Assembly (NCBI GenBank): GCA_024235415.1
Contig: JACKML010000011.1
Coordinates: forward strand, 10,561-74,560
From: Chromatiaceae bacterium
GTDB taxonomy: Bacteria; Pseudomonadota; Gammaproteobacteria; Chromatiales; Chromatiaceae
Length of the DNA: 64,000 nt
Direction: 5' to 3'
Both the position numbers and the translations under genes were made by a program. The notes beneath the pieces were generated by a model. That model saw only the letters and a list, made by a program, of their open reading frames with translations, was not told where the DNA came from and did no database searches. Position 1 is the stretch's first letter. Every line of letters starts with the position of its first letter. Positions 1 to 7,087 of this stretch are shown here, piece by piece.

Positions 1-296
1 GAGTCGACCCCGGTCTGCGGCGTGCTGATCAGAAACGATGTCGTAGCACCCTTTGACGCGCCCTGGTTGCGCAGACCGATCGCGGTCGGCACCACGCCGC
101 ATGAGCACAGCGGCATCGGCACGCCGATCAGGGCCGCGCGCACTGCGCTGCCCAGCGTCGGCTGGCTGAGATGGGCGCGTACCAGGCCCTCGGGGAAATA
201 CACCCGCAACACGCCGGCCAGCAGCAGCCCGAGAATCAGGGCCGGCGACAGATCCAGCATCACGGTCCACAGTTCTGTCAGGTATCCGTCAAACAC
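1..296 (-). CDS. Permease, SO_0444/DUF318 (PF03773) type, N-terminal part
   Basis: The gene runs off the left edge, so only the first 98 or so residues are visible. It begins FDGYLTELWTVMLDLSP, continues with a hydrophobic helix (ALILGLLLAGVL), and then shows PMPLCSCGVVPTA, a motif typical of this permease family. Members are inner membrane proteins linked to export of copper, zinc or organoarsenicals; the substrate here is not known. I chose the GTG at 294-296. A TGA lies four codons upstream in frame, and a purine-rich GAGGGGG lies just before the start. The gene is divergent from the DUF2892 gene at 581, across a gap that carries a promoter and operator-like palindrome facing the other way. 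Confidence 0.85.
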   Translation of the reverse strand, partial: MFDGYLTELWTVMLDLSPALILGLLLAGVLRVYFPEGLVRAHLSQPTLGSAVRAALIGVPMPLCSCGVVPTAIGLRNQGASKGATTSFLISTPQTGVD

Positions 297-487
297 CCCG
301 TCACCCCCTCATCGAACGTGACCACCGGGTCGCCTCCCGACACACCGCCATGCCGGCGCGCGGCGACTGTATTTGTGACGTAAGTGTATACCTTGAGGAT
401 CGACACAGCGGCCACACACGCCACCCGCGGCAGTTTCGACTGCAGCGGCAGAACCGCTGGTCCTTTCGCCTAAGCGACTGTCTACAC

Positions 488-517
488 TTGACTTTATATA
501 TTAGTTAACGCTAATAT
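488..517 (+). promoter_or_regulatory. Sigma-70 promoter with palindromic operator over the -10
   Basis: TTGACT (488-493) and TAATAT (512-517) are separated by 18 bases and sit about 64 bases before the DUF2892 start codon. A perfect inverted repeat, ATATTAG-N6-CTAATAT (498-517), covers most of the spacer and the whole -10, where a repressor would block RNA polymerase. The core TTAG-N6-CTAA recurs at 3711-3724. The promoter reading is strong by sequence; the identity of the regulator is inference. Confidence 0.7.
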
Positions 518-580
518 CCACGGCGTTTCACACCGCGAGCCGTAACAGCGGTTCCGTCCAACCTTTTTTGGAGTGACCCT

Positions 581-796
581 ATGTCCATTGAGCGCATCGT
601 TATGGCGTTTGCCGGCATCATGATCATGTTGACCGTGGCCCTCGGCATGCAAGGCAGCCCGATCTTCCATCACACCTACTGGCTGTATTTCACCGCCTTC
701 ATCGGTCTGAACCTGTTCCAGTCCGCATTTACCGGATTCTGCCCTTTGGCGACGATCCTGAAGAAAATGGGCAAGAAGCCCGGCGTCGCTTTCTGA
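581..796 (+). CDS. DUF2892 (YgaP-like membrane domain) small inner membrane protein
   Basis: This 71-residue protein consists of two hydrophobic helices (about residues 6-20 and 32-50) around a short loop, ending in a basic tail (KKMGKKPG). It includes FTGFCPLATILKKMG, typical of DUF2892, the membrane domain of YgaP-type rhodaneses; here it stands alone without a rhodanese domain. GGAG lies about 7 bases before the ATG. It forms a complete single-gene unit, with its own promoter and operator at 488-517 and an intrinsic terminator at 816-845. Related proteins often sit with sulfur or metal stress genes, so regulation by a sulfide- or metal-responsive repressor is plausible but unproven. Confidence 0.85.
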   Translation: MSIERIVMAFAGIMIMLTVALGMQGSPIFHHTYWLYFTAFIGLNLFQSAFTGFCPLATILKKMGKKPGVAF

Positions 797-815
797 GGCG
801 GGATCACCGCTCTGG

Positions 816-845
816 AAAAAAGCCGGCCACTGCGCCGGCTTTTTT
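816..845 (+). terminator. Rho-independent terminator after the DUF2892 gene
   Basis: The stem GCCGGC (822-827) pairs with GCCGGC (834-839), is flanked by six A and six T, and has a six-base loop. The A/T flanks make it potentially bidirectional. Confidence 0.9.
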
Positions 846-853
846 CTTGATGA

Positions 854-914
854 TCGCCGAGAGGGCTCGGCTCCTACAACGTGACACACCCGTAGGACGC
901 CAGCCCCTGGCCGA
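854..914. repeat. REP pair (BIME-like): inverted type A plus forward type B
   Basis: A type A REP lies at 854-877 on the minus strand: GTAGGA head, stem GCCGAG/CTCGGC, loop CCCT. A type B REP lies at 892-914 on the plus strand: GTAGGA head, stem GCCAG/CTGGC. The two point away from each other and fill the gap between the terminator and the 3' end of rimO. Confidence 0.8.
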
Positions 915-919
915 TTGGA

Positions 920-2239
920 TCACAGCGGCTCGGCAAACAGGTCGTGCTCGTCGTAACCGGTCACCTGTACCTCGATGAAATCACCGGCACCGACGTCCTC
1001 CCAGTCGCCATCGATGATCACGAGGCCGTCCACCTCTGGTGCATCACCAGGGCCGCGGGCGACGATCCGGCCTTCCTGCACCTCGTCTATCAGCACCGTC
1101 ATCGCGCGCCCGACCTGCAGGGCCAGCTTGTCGCGACTGATCTCGGCCTGGATCTCCATGAATCGCTGCAGGCGGTCCTGCTTGACCTCTTCAGGTACCG
1201 GGTCTGGCAGTGCATTGGCGGCAGCCCCTTCGACCGGCGAATAGGCAAAGCAACCGACACGGTCGAGCTGCGCCTCCTGTATGAATTCAAGCAACTGGTC
1301 GAAGTCCTGCTCGGTCTCGCCCGGAAAGCCGACGATGAAGGTCGAGCGCAGCACCAGGTCGGGACAGCTCTCCCGCCAGCGCGCGATTCGCGACAAGACC
1401 TTTTCGGTCGCGGCCGGCCGCTTCATCGCGCGCAGGATACGTTCGCTGCCGTGCTGCAAAGGCATGTCGAGATACGGCAGGATCAGGCCTTCGGCCATCA
1501 GCGGCAGCAACTCGTCGACATGCGGGTACGGGTAGACATAGTGCAGTCGCGTCCAGGCCGGCAGTTGCCCGAGTTCACGTGCCAGCGTGGTCAGCCTGGT
1601 GGCCAGCGGCCGACCCTGCCAGAAATCGGTGCGGTACCTGATATCGACACCGTAGGCACTGGTGTCCTGCGACACCACCAGTAATTCGCGCACACCCGCG
1701 TCGACCAGGCGCTGTGCCTCCGCCAGCACCTCGCCGACCGGGCGGCTGACCAGGTCGCCGCGCATGCTCGGGATGATGCAAAAGCTGCAGCGGTGATTGC
1801 AGCCCTCGGAGATCTTCAGGTAGGCATAGTGGCGCGGTGTCAGCTTGATGCCCTGTGGCGGGATCAGGCTGGTGAAAGGATCATGCGGGGCCGGCAGATG
1901 CGCATGCACCGCCTGCATCACCGCCTCGTAATCGTGCGGCCCGGTCACCGCCAGTACGTCTGGATGGGCGGCCCGGATCTCGTCTGCTCGCACGCCGAGA
2001 CAGCCGGTAACGATCACACGCCCGTTGCCGTGCAGGGCCTCGCCGATGGCGTCCAGCGATTCGGCCACCGCGGCATCGATGAAGCCGCAGGTATTGACGA
2101 CCACCAGGTCGGCACCTTCGTAGCTCGATGAAAGGCCGTAGCCCTCGGCACGCAGCTGGGTGAGGATGCGTTCGGAGTCGACCAGGTTCTTCGGGCAGCC
2201 CAGGCTGACGAAACCGATCGTGGGTTCAGTGCTTGCCAT
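920..2239 (-). CDS. rimO: Ribosomal protein S12 methylthiotransferase RimO
   Basis: This radical-SAM enzyme adds a methylthio group to a conserved aspartate of ribosomal protein S12. At 439 residues it is the usual length. The N-terminal MTTase domain carries its cluster cysteines at C15 (SLGCPKN), C51 (NTCGF) and C80 (TGCLG). The radical-SAM motif CNHRCSFC supplies C147, C151 and C154. The C-terminal portion after about residue 370 (RDKLALQVGRAMTVLIDE) is the TRAM-like domain. The SLGCPKNLVDSE opening separates RimO from MiaB. The ybbN-like gene ends 8 bases upstream, so the two are probably co-transcribed from the DUF gene at 3433 onward. Confidence 0.97.
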   Translation of the reverse strand: MASTEPTIGFVSLGCPKNLVDSERILTQLRAEGYGLSSSYEGADLVVVNTCGFIDAAVAESLDAIGEALHGNGRVIVTGCLGVRADEIRAAHPDVLAVTGPHDYEAVMQAVHAHLPAPHDPFTSLIPPQGIKLTPRHYAYLKISEGCNHRCSFCIIPSMRGDLVSRPVGEVLAEAQRLVDAGVRELLVVSQDTSAYGVDIRYRTDFWQGRPLATRLTTLARELGQLPAWTRLHYVYPYPHVDELLPLMAEGLILPYLDMPLQHGSERILRAMKRPAATEKVLSRIARWRESCPDLVLRSTFIVGFPGETEQDFDQLLEFIQEAQLDRVGCFAYSPVEGAAANALPDPVPEEVKQDRLQRFMEIQAEISRDKLALQVGRAMTVLIDEVQEGRIVARGPGDAPEVDGLVIIDGDWEDVGAGDFIEVQVTGYDEHDLFAEPL

Positions 2240-2246
2240 TTGTCCT

Positions 2247-3110
2247 CTAATGGATGAGGCGCGCCAGGTCGCCGCGGTATTTCTTTACCAGTGCGTGGTC
2301 GCCGCCAAGGGTGTCGAAGATCGCGAGCAGACCACGCCTGGCCGCACCGTCGTTGTAATCACGCCGGTTGCGCAGGATGACGATAAGCGCCTGCAGCGCG
2401 GCCTCGTACTCGTCGCGCACCAGGTGCAGCGCGGCTGCCTGAAAATGCGCATCGAGGTCCGGCGGCGTCTGCGCCAGCCGGTCCCTCAGTGCCTGTTCGT
2501 CTTCGACCGCACGTGCCGTGGTGATGAAATCCAGGTGCGCGCGCAAGGTCGCCAGCTCGGTGGTATCGCGCGCCTCCGCCGGCATCGCGACCAGCACCTC
2601 GCGCGCCTCGTCGTAGCGGTGCAGACGCATCAGCAGCTTGGCCAGCATCGCTGGGACCTCCAGGTTTTCCGGATCGGCCACCGCACCTTCCGCGAGGACC
2701 TGGATCGCCTTGTCATACTCGCGCTGGTCCCACGCCTTGGCCGCCGCCAGGCGCACCTTGTCACCGAGCGGCACCAGATACCTGTCGATGATGGTCCGGT
2801 AGTCCGCCTCGGGCTGCATGCCGTGGAACTCCTCCACCACCTTTGCATTACGGAACACCTTGAACGACGGCAGGCTCTTGACCCCGAAACGGCCGGCGAT
2901 GCCCTTCTGCTCGTCGGTATTGACGGTGACCAACAGAAAACGGCCGTTGTATTGGGTCGCCAATGACTTCAGCAGCCTCTGCTGGCGCAGTGACGGCCCC
3001 GCCCAGGGTGCCCAGAAGTCAACCAGGACCAGCCCCTTGCGTGAGTTCTCCAGCACCAGGCTGTCGAAATTGAACTCTGTGCCCTCGAGCACGTAGGCCG
3101 GGGCGTTCAT
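2247..3110 (-). CDS. ybbN: Thioredoxin-fold co-chaperone YbbN/CnoX-like
   Basis: The 287-residue length matches YbbN (CnoX), which has a thioredoxin domain (about 1-115) followed by TPR-like helices. The domain shows LVLVDFWAPWAGPS and the cis-proline SLPSFKVF. The usual redox centre is absent: the active-site position reads APWAGPS with no cysteine. This fits a chaperone or holdase role rather than disulfide chemistry; E. coli YbbN is also degenerate here but keeps one cysteine. The C-terminal half contains repeated helical pairs (AIQVLAEGAVADPENLEVPAMLAKLLMR). Its start codon overlaps the stop of the preceding gene (ATGA), which implies translational coupling. Confidence 0.88.
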   Translation of the reverse strand: MNAPAYVLEGTEFNFDSLVLENSRKGLVLVDFWAPWAGPSLRQQRLLKSLATQYNGRFLLVTVNTDEQKGIAGRFGVKSLPSFKVFRNAKVVEEFHGMQPEADYRTIIDRYLVPLGDKVRLAAAKAWDQREYDKAIQVLAEGAVADPENLEVPAMLAKLLMRLHRYDEAREVLVAMPAEARDTTELATLRAHLDFITTARAVEDEQALRDRLAQTPPDLDAHFQAAALHLVRDEYEAALQALIVILRNRRDYNDGAARRGLLAIFDTLGGDHALVKKYRGDLARLIH

Positions 3111-3433
3111 CCGTGCAACAGGTCCACGAGGTTGACACCCGGGGTGCGCTGCACCTCGATCACGAGGGTCTCACCGAGAGCGATGTCGCCGGTCGCAATG
3201 TGCGGCTGCAACTGCTCGCAGATCTGCTGCACCAGCAGAATCCCCTGTGCGTTGCGCCCATCGATATCACCCTTGAGGGCACGCCCCAGCTCGGCGATAT
3301 AGGCACGGAACTGCGCGTCCTGCGCGCTCAGGTCAGCGGCCTTGAACGCCTCGGTGAAATCGATGTGCAGCTCGTAGTTGCCTTCTGGTGAAGGTTCGAC
3401 CACACCCACCTTCAGTGGGCCTTTGATATCCAT
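3107..3433 (-). CDS. Conserved hypothetical protein, 108 aa
   Basis: I do not recognise this family. The protein is soluble and acidic-to-neutral, with no signal peptide, membrane segment or cysteine pair. Its single cysteine lies in LVQQICEQLQPHI. It begins MDIKGPLKVGVVEPSPEGNYELHIDF and ends TPGVNLVDLLHG, and looks like a mixed alpha/beta fold with a helical middle. It is the first gene of a likely operon with the ybbN-like gene (4-base ATGA overlap) and rimO, so a link to protein quality control or ribosome maturation is possible by position only. Confidence 0.7.
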   Translation of the reverse strand: MDIKGPLKVGVVEPSPEGNYELHIDFTEAFKAADLSAQDAQFRAYIAELGRALKGDIDGRNAQGILLVQQICEQLQPHIATGDIALGETLVIEVQRTPGVNLVDLLHG

Positions 3434-3707
3434 GCACGTCTCCGTTTCTGCAGCGGAAAGGGCGTCAAGAATACGGCAAGTCGGGGATAAAATAACCCTG
3501 AACCGAGACCTGGCAAAGCCGCCTGCCCACCCTGGAGCGAGCCCCCTGGCGGCCTGTCCGCTGGCCAGTTATTGACCAACAAAAACAGTCAATTTTGTTT
3601 CCAATACAAACACTTAATTTAGGTTAGGCAATTCCCCTGAAAACCGCGTGTAACAACCTTGTCACAGCGTCAAAGGCGTGCCAGTATCGTACAACTCCAC
3701 GGGCAGC

Positions 3708-3727
3708 AAATTAGTATTTTCTAATTT
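3708..3727. promoter_or_regulatory. Operator-like inverted repeat AAATTAG-N6-CTAATTT in an AT-rich gap
   Basis: The 354-base gap at 3434-3787 holds no gene on either strand that I can support. It contains this perfect 7-bp-arm palindrome and a weaker ATTGAC-N11-GTCAAT repeat at 3571-3593. A possible promoter is TTGTCA (3659-3664), a 17-base spacer, then CAGTAT (3682-3687). The palindrome shares its TTAG-N6-CTAA core with the one over the DUF2892 promoter (498-517). It sits about 60 bases before the small membrane gene at 3788, just downstream of the possible transcription start. Confidence 0.5.
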
Positions 3728-3787
3728 AAAAACCGAGGGTTGCAGGACTGACTACAAGGCTAAAAGGTCGATCTGGAGGTGTAGAGA

Positions 3788-3928
3788 GTGAAGTCTTTTG
3801 TGTGTTGTGCATTCGGTAAGGTCTGCAGCGATATCCCCGGCGTCTGCATCGTTCTGCAGATGATCCTGGTGGTCGCACTCTCTGGTGTGCTCGGCTATGT
3901 GTTCGTAACCCAGGAACTCTTGAAGTAA
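3788..3928 (+). CDS. Small cysteine-containing membrane protein, 46 aa
   Basis: The reading frame begins at a GTG with a strong GGAGGT Shine-Dalgarno seven bases before it, and ends at TAA 3926-3928. It translates as MKSFVCCAFGKVC, a short loop (SDIPG), a long hydrophobic helix (VCIVLQMILVVALSGVLGYVFV) and TQELLK. That gives four cysteines, three of them in the first 13 residues, and a single membrane span. Nothing else codes across this stretch. The ribosome site and the upstream palindrome, shared with the DUF2892 gene, argue that it is real. I do not recognise the family. The N-terminal cysteines could bind metal or react with sulfide, which is speculation. Confidence 0.65.
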   Translation: MKSFVCCAFGKVCSDIPGVCIVLQMILVVALSGVLGYVFVTQELLK

Positions 3929-4004
3929 TCCCCGTCTGGCCTCTTCGGGCACCCCGGAGTGGCTTGACCCTTGCCTTCCCCCCGCGTAGATTCCGCGCCT
4001 CGCC

Positions 4005-4215
4005 TGAGGTGCCTCCCGCGCTTGCCGCGCCCGAGGTTAAACGGGAAGTCGGTGCGCCTCACCAAGGGCAAGGCCGACACTGCCCCCGCAACGGTGATCG
4101 GGTCCATCCGCTGCCCAAATGCCACTGCGTCATCGACGTGGGAAGGCGCAGCGTGACAGCGCTGTCGGCGATCCCCGACAGGCGCCACCCCGTCAGTCCG
4201 GAGACCGGCCCCAAG
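4005..4215 (+). promoter_or_regulatory. Cobalamin riboswitch
   Basis: The conserved blocks occur in order: ACGGGAAGTCGGTG (4041-4054), GCCCCCGCAACGGT (the B12 box core, near 4083-4096), GCCACTGCGTCATC with GTGGGAAGGCGC (about 4121-4147), and CAGTCCGGAGACCGGCC (4194-4210). This is the standard adenosylcobalamin aptamer architecture. A GC-rich hairpin follows at 4232-4245 (CGCGGC/GCCGCG) and may belong to the expression platform. The downstream operon is a B12 receptor and an adenosyltransferase, so the switch should repress uptake when cobalamin is plentiful. Confidence 0.95.
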
Positions 4216-4347
4216 CGTCATTCATCCACGTCGCGGCGGGCCGCGTGAGACATGACGTTTCCCCATCGTGATCGCGCGGAAAGGCTGTCTCCTGCTCCTC
4301 CTGTGACCCGACACGTGCAGTGCGGCGGGCACTGACGAGGAGACGGC

Positions 4348-6267
4348 ATGCGCATCCATTCATTGGCCATCGGCCTGGGTTTCATTTGTCATACGGCCTT
4401 TGCCGCAACCCCAACCACACTGCCACCGGTATTCGTCAGCGGCGCGCGCAGTGCCGAACAGGGCCTGGATATCCCGGCTGCGACGACCCTGATAGGGCGC
4501 CAGGCGATCGAGGACAGCGGCGCGCGCGATCTCGGTGAACTGCTGCGACGCGTGCCGGGTATTCATGTCTCCGACGGCATCGGCGATGGCGGCAGCGCGA
4601 ATATCGACATGCGCGGCTTCGGCGCCACCGCGAATTCGAACGTCGTGATCCTTGTCAACGGGCGCAAGATCAACCCGGCCACCGACAGTTCGACCCTGTA
4701 CCTCAGCAGCATCGACCTGGAAAACGTCGAGCAGATCGAGATCATCGAGGGCAGCGCAGGCATCCTATACGGCAACCAGGCCGTCGGTGGACTGATCAAC
4801 GTGATCACGCGACGACCGGATGCGCGCAGCCTGCGCGCGAAGCTGGGAGGTGGCAGCTACGATGGCTGGGAGCTGCTGGCCGGAATCACCGAGCGGCTGG
4901 ACCAACAGGTCGGCCTCAGCGTGCAGGCAGCCAAGCGCGGCAACGACAACTACCGCGAGCGCAACGCCAGCCGCATGCAGCGTCTCGATGCGCGCCTGGA
5001 GGTCGATCACCAGGGTGGGCGCAGCTACATTGATGTGCAACGGCTCGACGACTATTCCCAGACACCCGGCGCCCTGTTTGCCAGCGAACTCGCGGCGGAC
5101 CGGCGCCAGGCGGTGTTTCCCAACGACTATCTCGACACCACCAGCCAAGTGTTGCGCATCGGCACCGGGCAAACCCTGGGCGCGCACTGGCGGATCGAGG
5201 CGGAACTGGCGTTGCGCAACGATCAGCGCGAATTCGTGCAGAGCTTCCGCGGCTTTCCCGGCACACCATCGACCCAGGACCGCGACACGATCGAGCTGAC
5301 GCCACGCCTGATCGGGCACTTCGGTGACAACGTCGTGACACTTGGCATCGATCTGCAGCGCACCGACTATCTGCTGCTCACCGCGTTCGGCCCACAGGGC
5401 AACCAGCAGGACATCGCGGCCGTTTATGGCCAGGTGATGCACCCATTGTCATCGGTGCTGTCGGCCACCGCCGGGCTACGCCATGCGCAGGTGCAAAATG
5501 ACATCAACAACGGTGGCACGCCGGTCGATCTGGACGATTCGGCGACGGTGGGTTCACTGGGCTTGGTCTATCGGCCAGACCCGGCCTGGCGGCTGTTCTT
5601 GCGTGCCGACCAGAACTACCGCTTCGCCAAGGTCGACGAACACACCAACGTGCCTTTTGGCCAGCCGGCAGGCCTTAAAAATCAGACCGGCGTATCGTAC
5701 GAAGCCGGGGCCGAACTGACCCGCGACGCATACAGCCTCGGCGCGCGCGCCTATCGCCTCGACCTCAAAGACGAGATCAGTTTCGACGCCGTCAGCTTCA
5801 GCAACGTCAACCTCCCGCGCAGCCGACGCCTGGGCTTCGGCCTGTCGGCCGACACCGCCCTGTTGTCGTCAGTGCAGGTGGGCGCGGGATACGACTACAT
5901 CGACAGCCGGATCACCAGCGGCACCCACAGCGGCAGCAGTGTCCCGCTGGTGCCCGTGCACAAGGCCAATCTGTATGCGCAGTACCAGCCGCAGGCCGAC
6001 TGGCTGCTGCGCCTTGATGTCGCGTATGTCGGTGAACAGTACCTTGGCTCCGACTATGCCAATACCGCACCACCGCTCGATGCCTATACAGTGGTCGACC
6101 TGACCGCGCATCGCGACCTCGGCGACTGGCGTCTGAGCGCGCGGATCAATAACCTGTTCGACGCGCGCTACAGCGAAACCGGCTCCAGTTCGTTTGCCGG
6201 CGACGGCTACAACCCCGCACCCGAGCGCAATTTCTGGATCGAAGCCAGTTACCGGTTCGAGGAATAA
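4348..6267 (+). CDS. TonB-dependent outer membrane receptor, BtuB-like
   Basis: This 639-residue protein has a signal peptide (MRIHSLAIGLGFICHTAFA) and a short TonB-box region (TLPPVFVSGAR). A plug domain follows (about 40-150) with LGELLRRVPGIHV, IDMRGFG, VVILVNGRKIN and VEQIEIIEGSAGILYGN, then a 22-strand type barrel ending in NFWIEASYRFEE. The upstream cobalamin riboswitch and the adenosyltransferase three bases downstream point to cobalamin or a corrinoid as ligand, although BtuB itself is not recoverable by sequence alone. GAGGAGA precedes the ATG. Typical receptors end in an aromatic residue; here two glutamates follow the last phenylalanine. Confidence 0.9.
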   Translation: MRIHSLAIGLGFICHTAFAATPTTLPPVFVSGARSAEQGLDIPAATTLIGRQAIEDSGARDLGELLRRVPGIHVSDGIGDGGSANIDMRGFGATANSNVVILVNGRKINPATDSSTLYLSSIDLENVEQIEIIEGSAGILYGNQAVGGLINVITRRPDARSLRAKLGGGSYDGWELLAGITERLDQQVGLSVQAAKRGNDNYRERNASRMQRLDARLEVDHQGGRSYIDVQRLDDYSQTPGALFASELAADRRQAVFPNDYLDTTSQVLRIGTGQTLGAHWRIEAELALRNDQREFVQSFRGFPGTPSTQDRDTIELTPRLIGHFGDNVVTLGIDLQRTDYLLLTAFGPQGNQQDIAAVYGQVMHPLSSVLSATAGLRHAQVQNDINNGGTPVDLDDSATVGSLGLVYRPDPAWRLFLRADQNYRFAKVDEHTNVPFGQPAGLKNQTGVSYEAGAELTRDAYSLGARAYRLDLKDEISFDAVSFSNVNLPRSRRLGFGLSADTALLSSVQVGAGYDYIDSRITSGTHSGSSVPLVPVHKANLYAQYQPQADWLLRLDVAYVGEQYLGSDYANTAPPLDAYTVVDLTAHRDLGDWRLSARINNLFDARYSETGSSSFAGDGYNPAPERNFWIEASYRFEE

Positions 6268-6270
6268 CCG

Positions 6271-6816
6271 ATGAGCAAACGCCTGACCCGCATCTACACC
6301 CGCACCGGCGACGACGGGACCACCGGGCTCGCCAGCGGCCCGCGGCTGCCCAAGGATCACGCCCGCATCGAGGCAATCGGCGGAATCGACGAACTCAACA
6401 GTACCGTTGGACTGCTTCGCGTGCAGGTGTCCGACGCGACAACCGACAGGCTGCTCGAAGCCGTCCAGCACCGCCTGTTCGATCTGGGCGGCGAGCTGGC
6501 GATGCCGGGCACGTCCATCATTGCGGACAACCGCAGCAGCGAACTGGAACAGGCACTGGATCAGATGAACGCCGACCTGCCGGCACTCGAGGAATTCGTC
6601 CTGCCGGGCGGCAACGAGGGCGCGGCACGCTGCCACCTGGCACGCGCGGTGTGCCGGCGTGCCGAGCGTGAACTGCTGCGCCTGTCGCGCAACGAGGCGG
6701 TCAACCCGGCGAGCATCAGGTACCTCAACCGCCTGTCCGACCTGCTGTTCGTGCTCGCGCGCGTGCTCGCGCGCCGCGACGGCGGCAGCGAAGTCACCTG
6801 GCGCAAGGGGACCTAG
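6271..6816 (+). CDS. Cob(I)yrinic acid a,c-diamide/cob(I)alamin adenosyltransferase, PduO type
   Basis: The 181-residue protein converts cob(I)alamin and ATP to adenosylcobalamin in the cytoplasm. It shows the PduO-family ATP motif RIYTRTGDDGTTGL at its N-terminus, GGIDELNSTVGLLR, and the helix CRRAERELLRL with NRLSDLLFVLARVL near the C-terminus. These are the hallmarks of the trimeric PduO class, not the CobA/BtuR or EutT classes. It follows the receptor gene by 3 bases, so both are under the upstream riboswitch. Its TAG stop codon falls within the GTAG-type head of the first repeat of the downstream REP array. Confidence 0.95.
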   Translation: MSKRLTRIYTRTGDDGTTGLASGPRLPKDHARIEAIGGIDELNSTVGLLRVQVSDATTDRLLEAVQHRLFDLGGELAMPGTSIIADNRSSELEQALDQMNADLPALEEFVLPGGNEGAARCHLARAVCRRAERELLRLSRNEAVNPASIRYLNRLSDLLFVLARVLARRDGGSEVTWRKGT

Positions 6817-7002
6817 GAGCCGAGCCCTCTCGGCGACAACCCGCACAACGATCCAATCGGCCAGGGGGCTGGTCTCCTACGCGCAATCCGCACCTGTAGG
6901 AGCCGAGCCCTCTCGGCGACAACCCGCTTAACGACCCACTCGGCCAGGGGGCTGGCCTCCTACGCGCAATCCGCACCTGTAGGAGCCGAGCCCTCTCGGC
7001 GA
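6813..7002. repeat. Tandem REP array with an 83-bp period
   Basis: Three type A elements start at 6813, 6896 and 6979, exactly 83 bases apart. Two inverted type B elements (6858-6880 and 6941-6963) lie between them. Each unit is forward A, a short spacer, inverted B, then the spacer GCGCAATCCGCACCT. The first A copy has C instead of G at its head and overlaps the stop codon of the adenosyltransferase gene. The remaining bases to 7087 hold nothing further that I can identify. Confidence 0.85.
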
Positions 7003-7087
7003 TCACCACCGGCGTTTCCCAAACACCAATCTCTCGTGTTAAGAAGAACGCTCAATTTCCTGTCAGGCGATACGGGTGCAATAAAGG

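Noticed and set aside
4008..4245. Short frames within the riboswitch region
   Set aside because: They lie in the aptamer, whose conserved blocks account for the sequence, and have no ribosome site.
6813..7002. CRISPR array
   Set aside because: Repeats are regularly spaced, but the spacers are themselves repeated and palindromic, and there are no cas genes. It is a tandem REP array.
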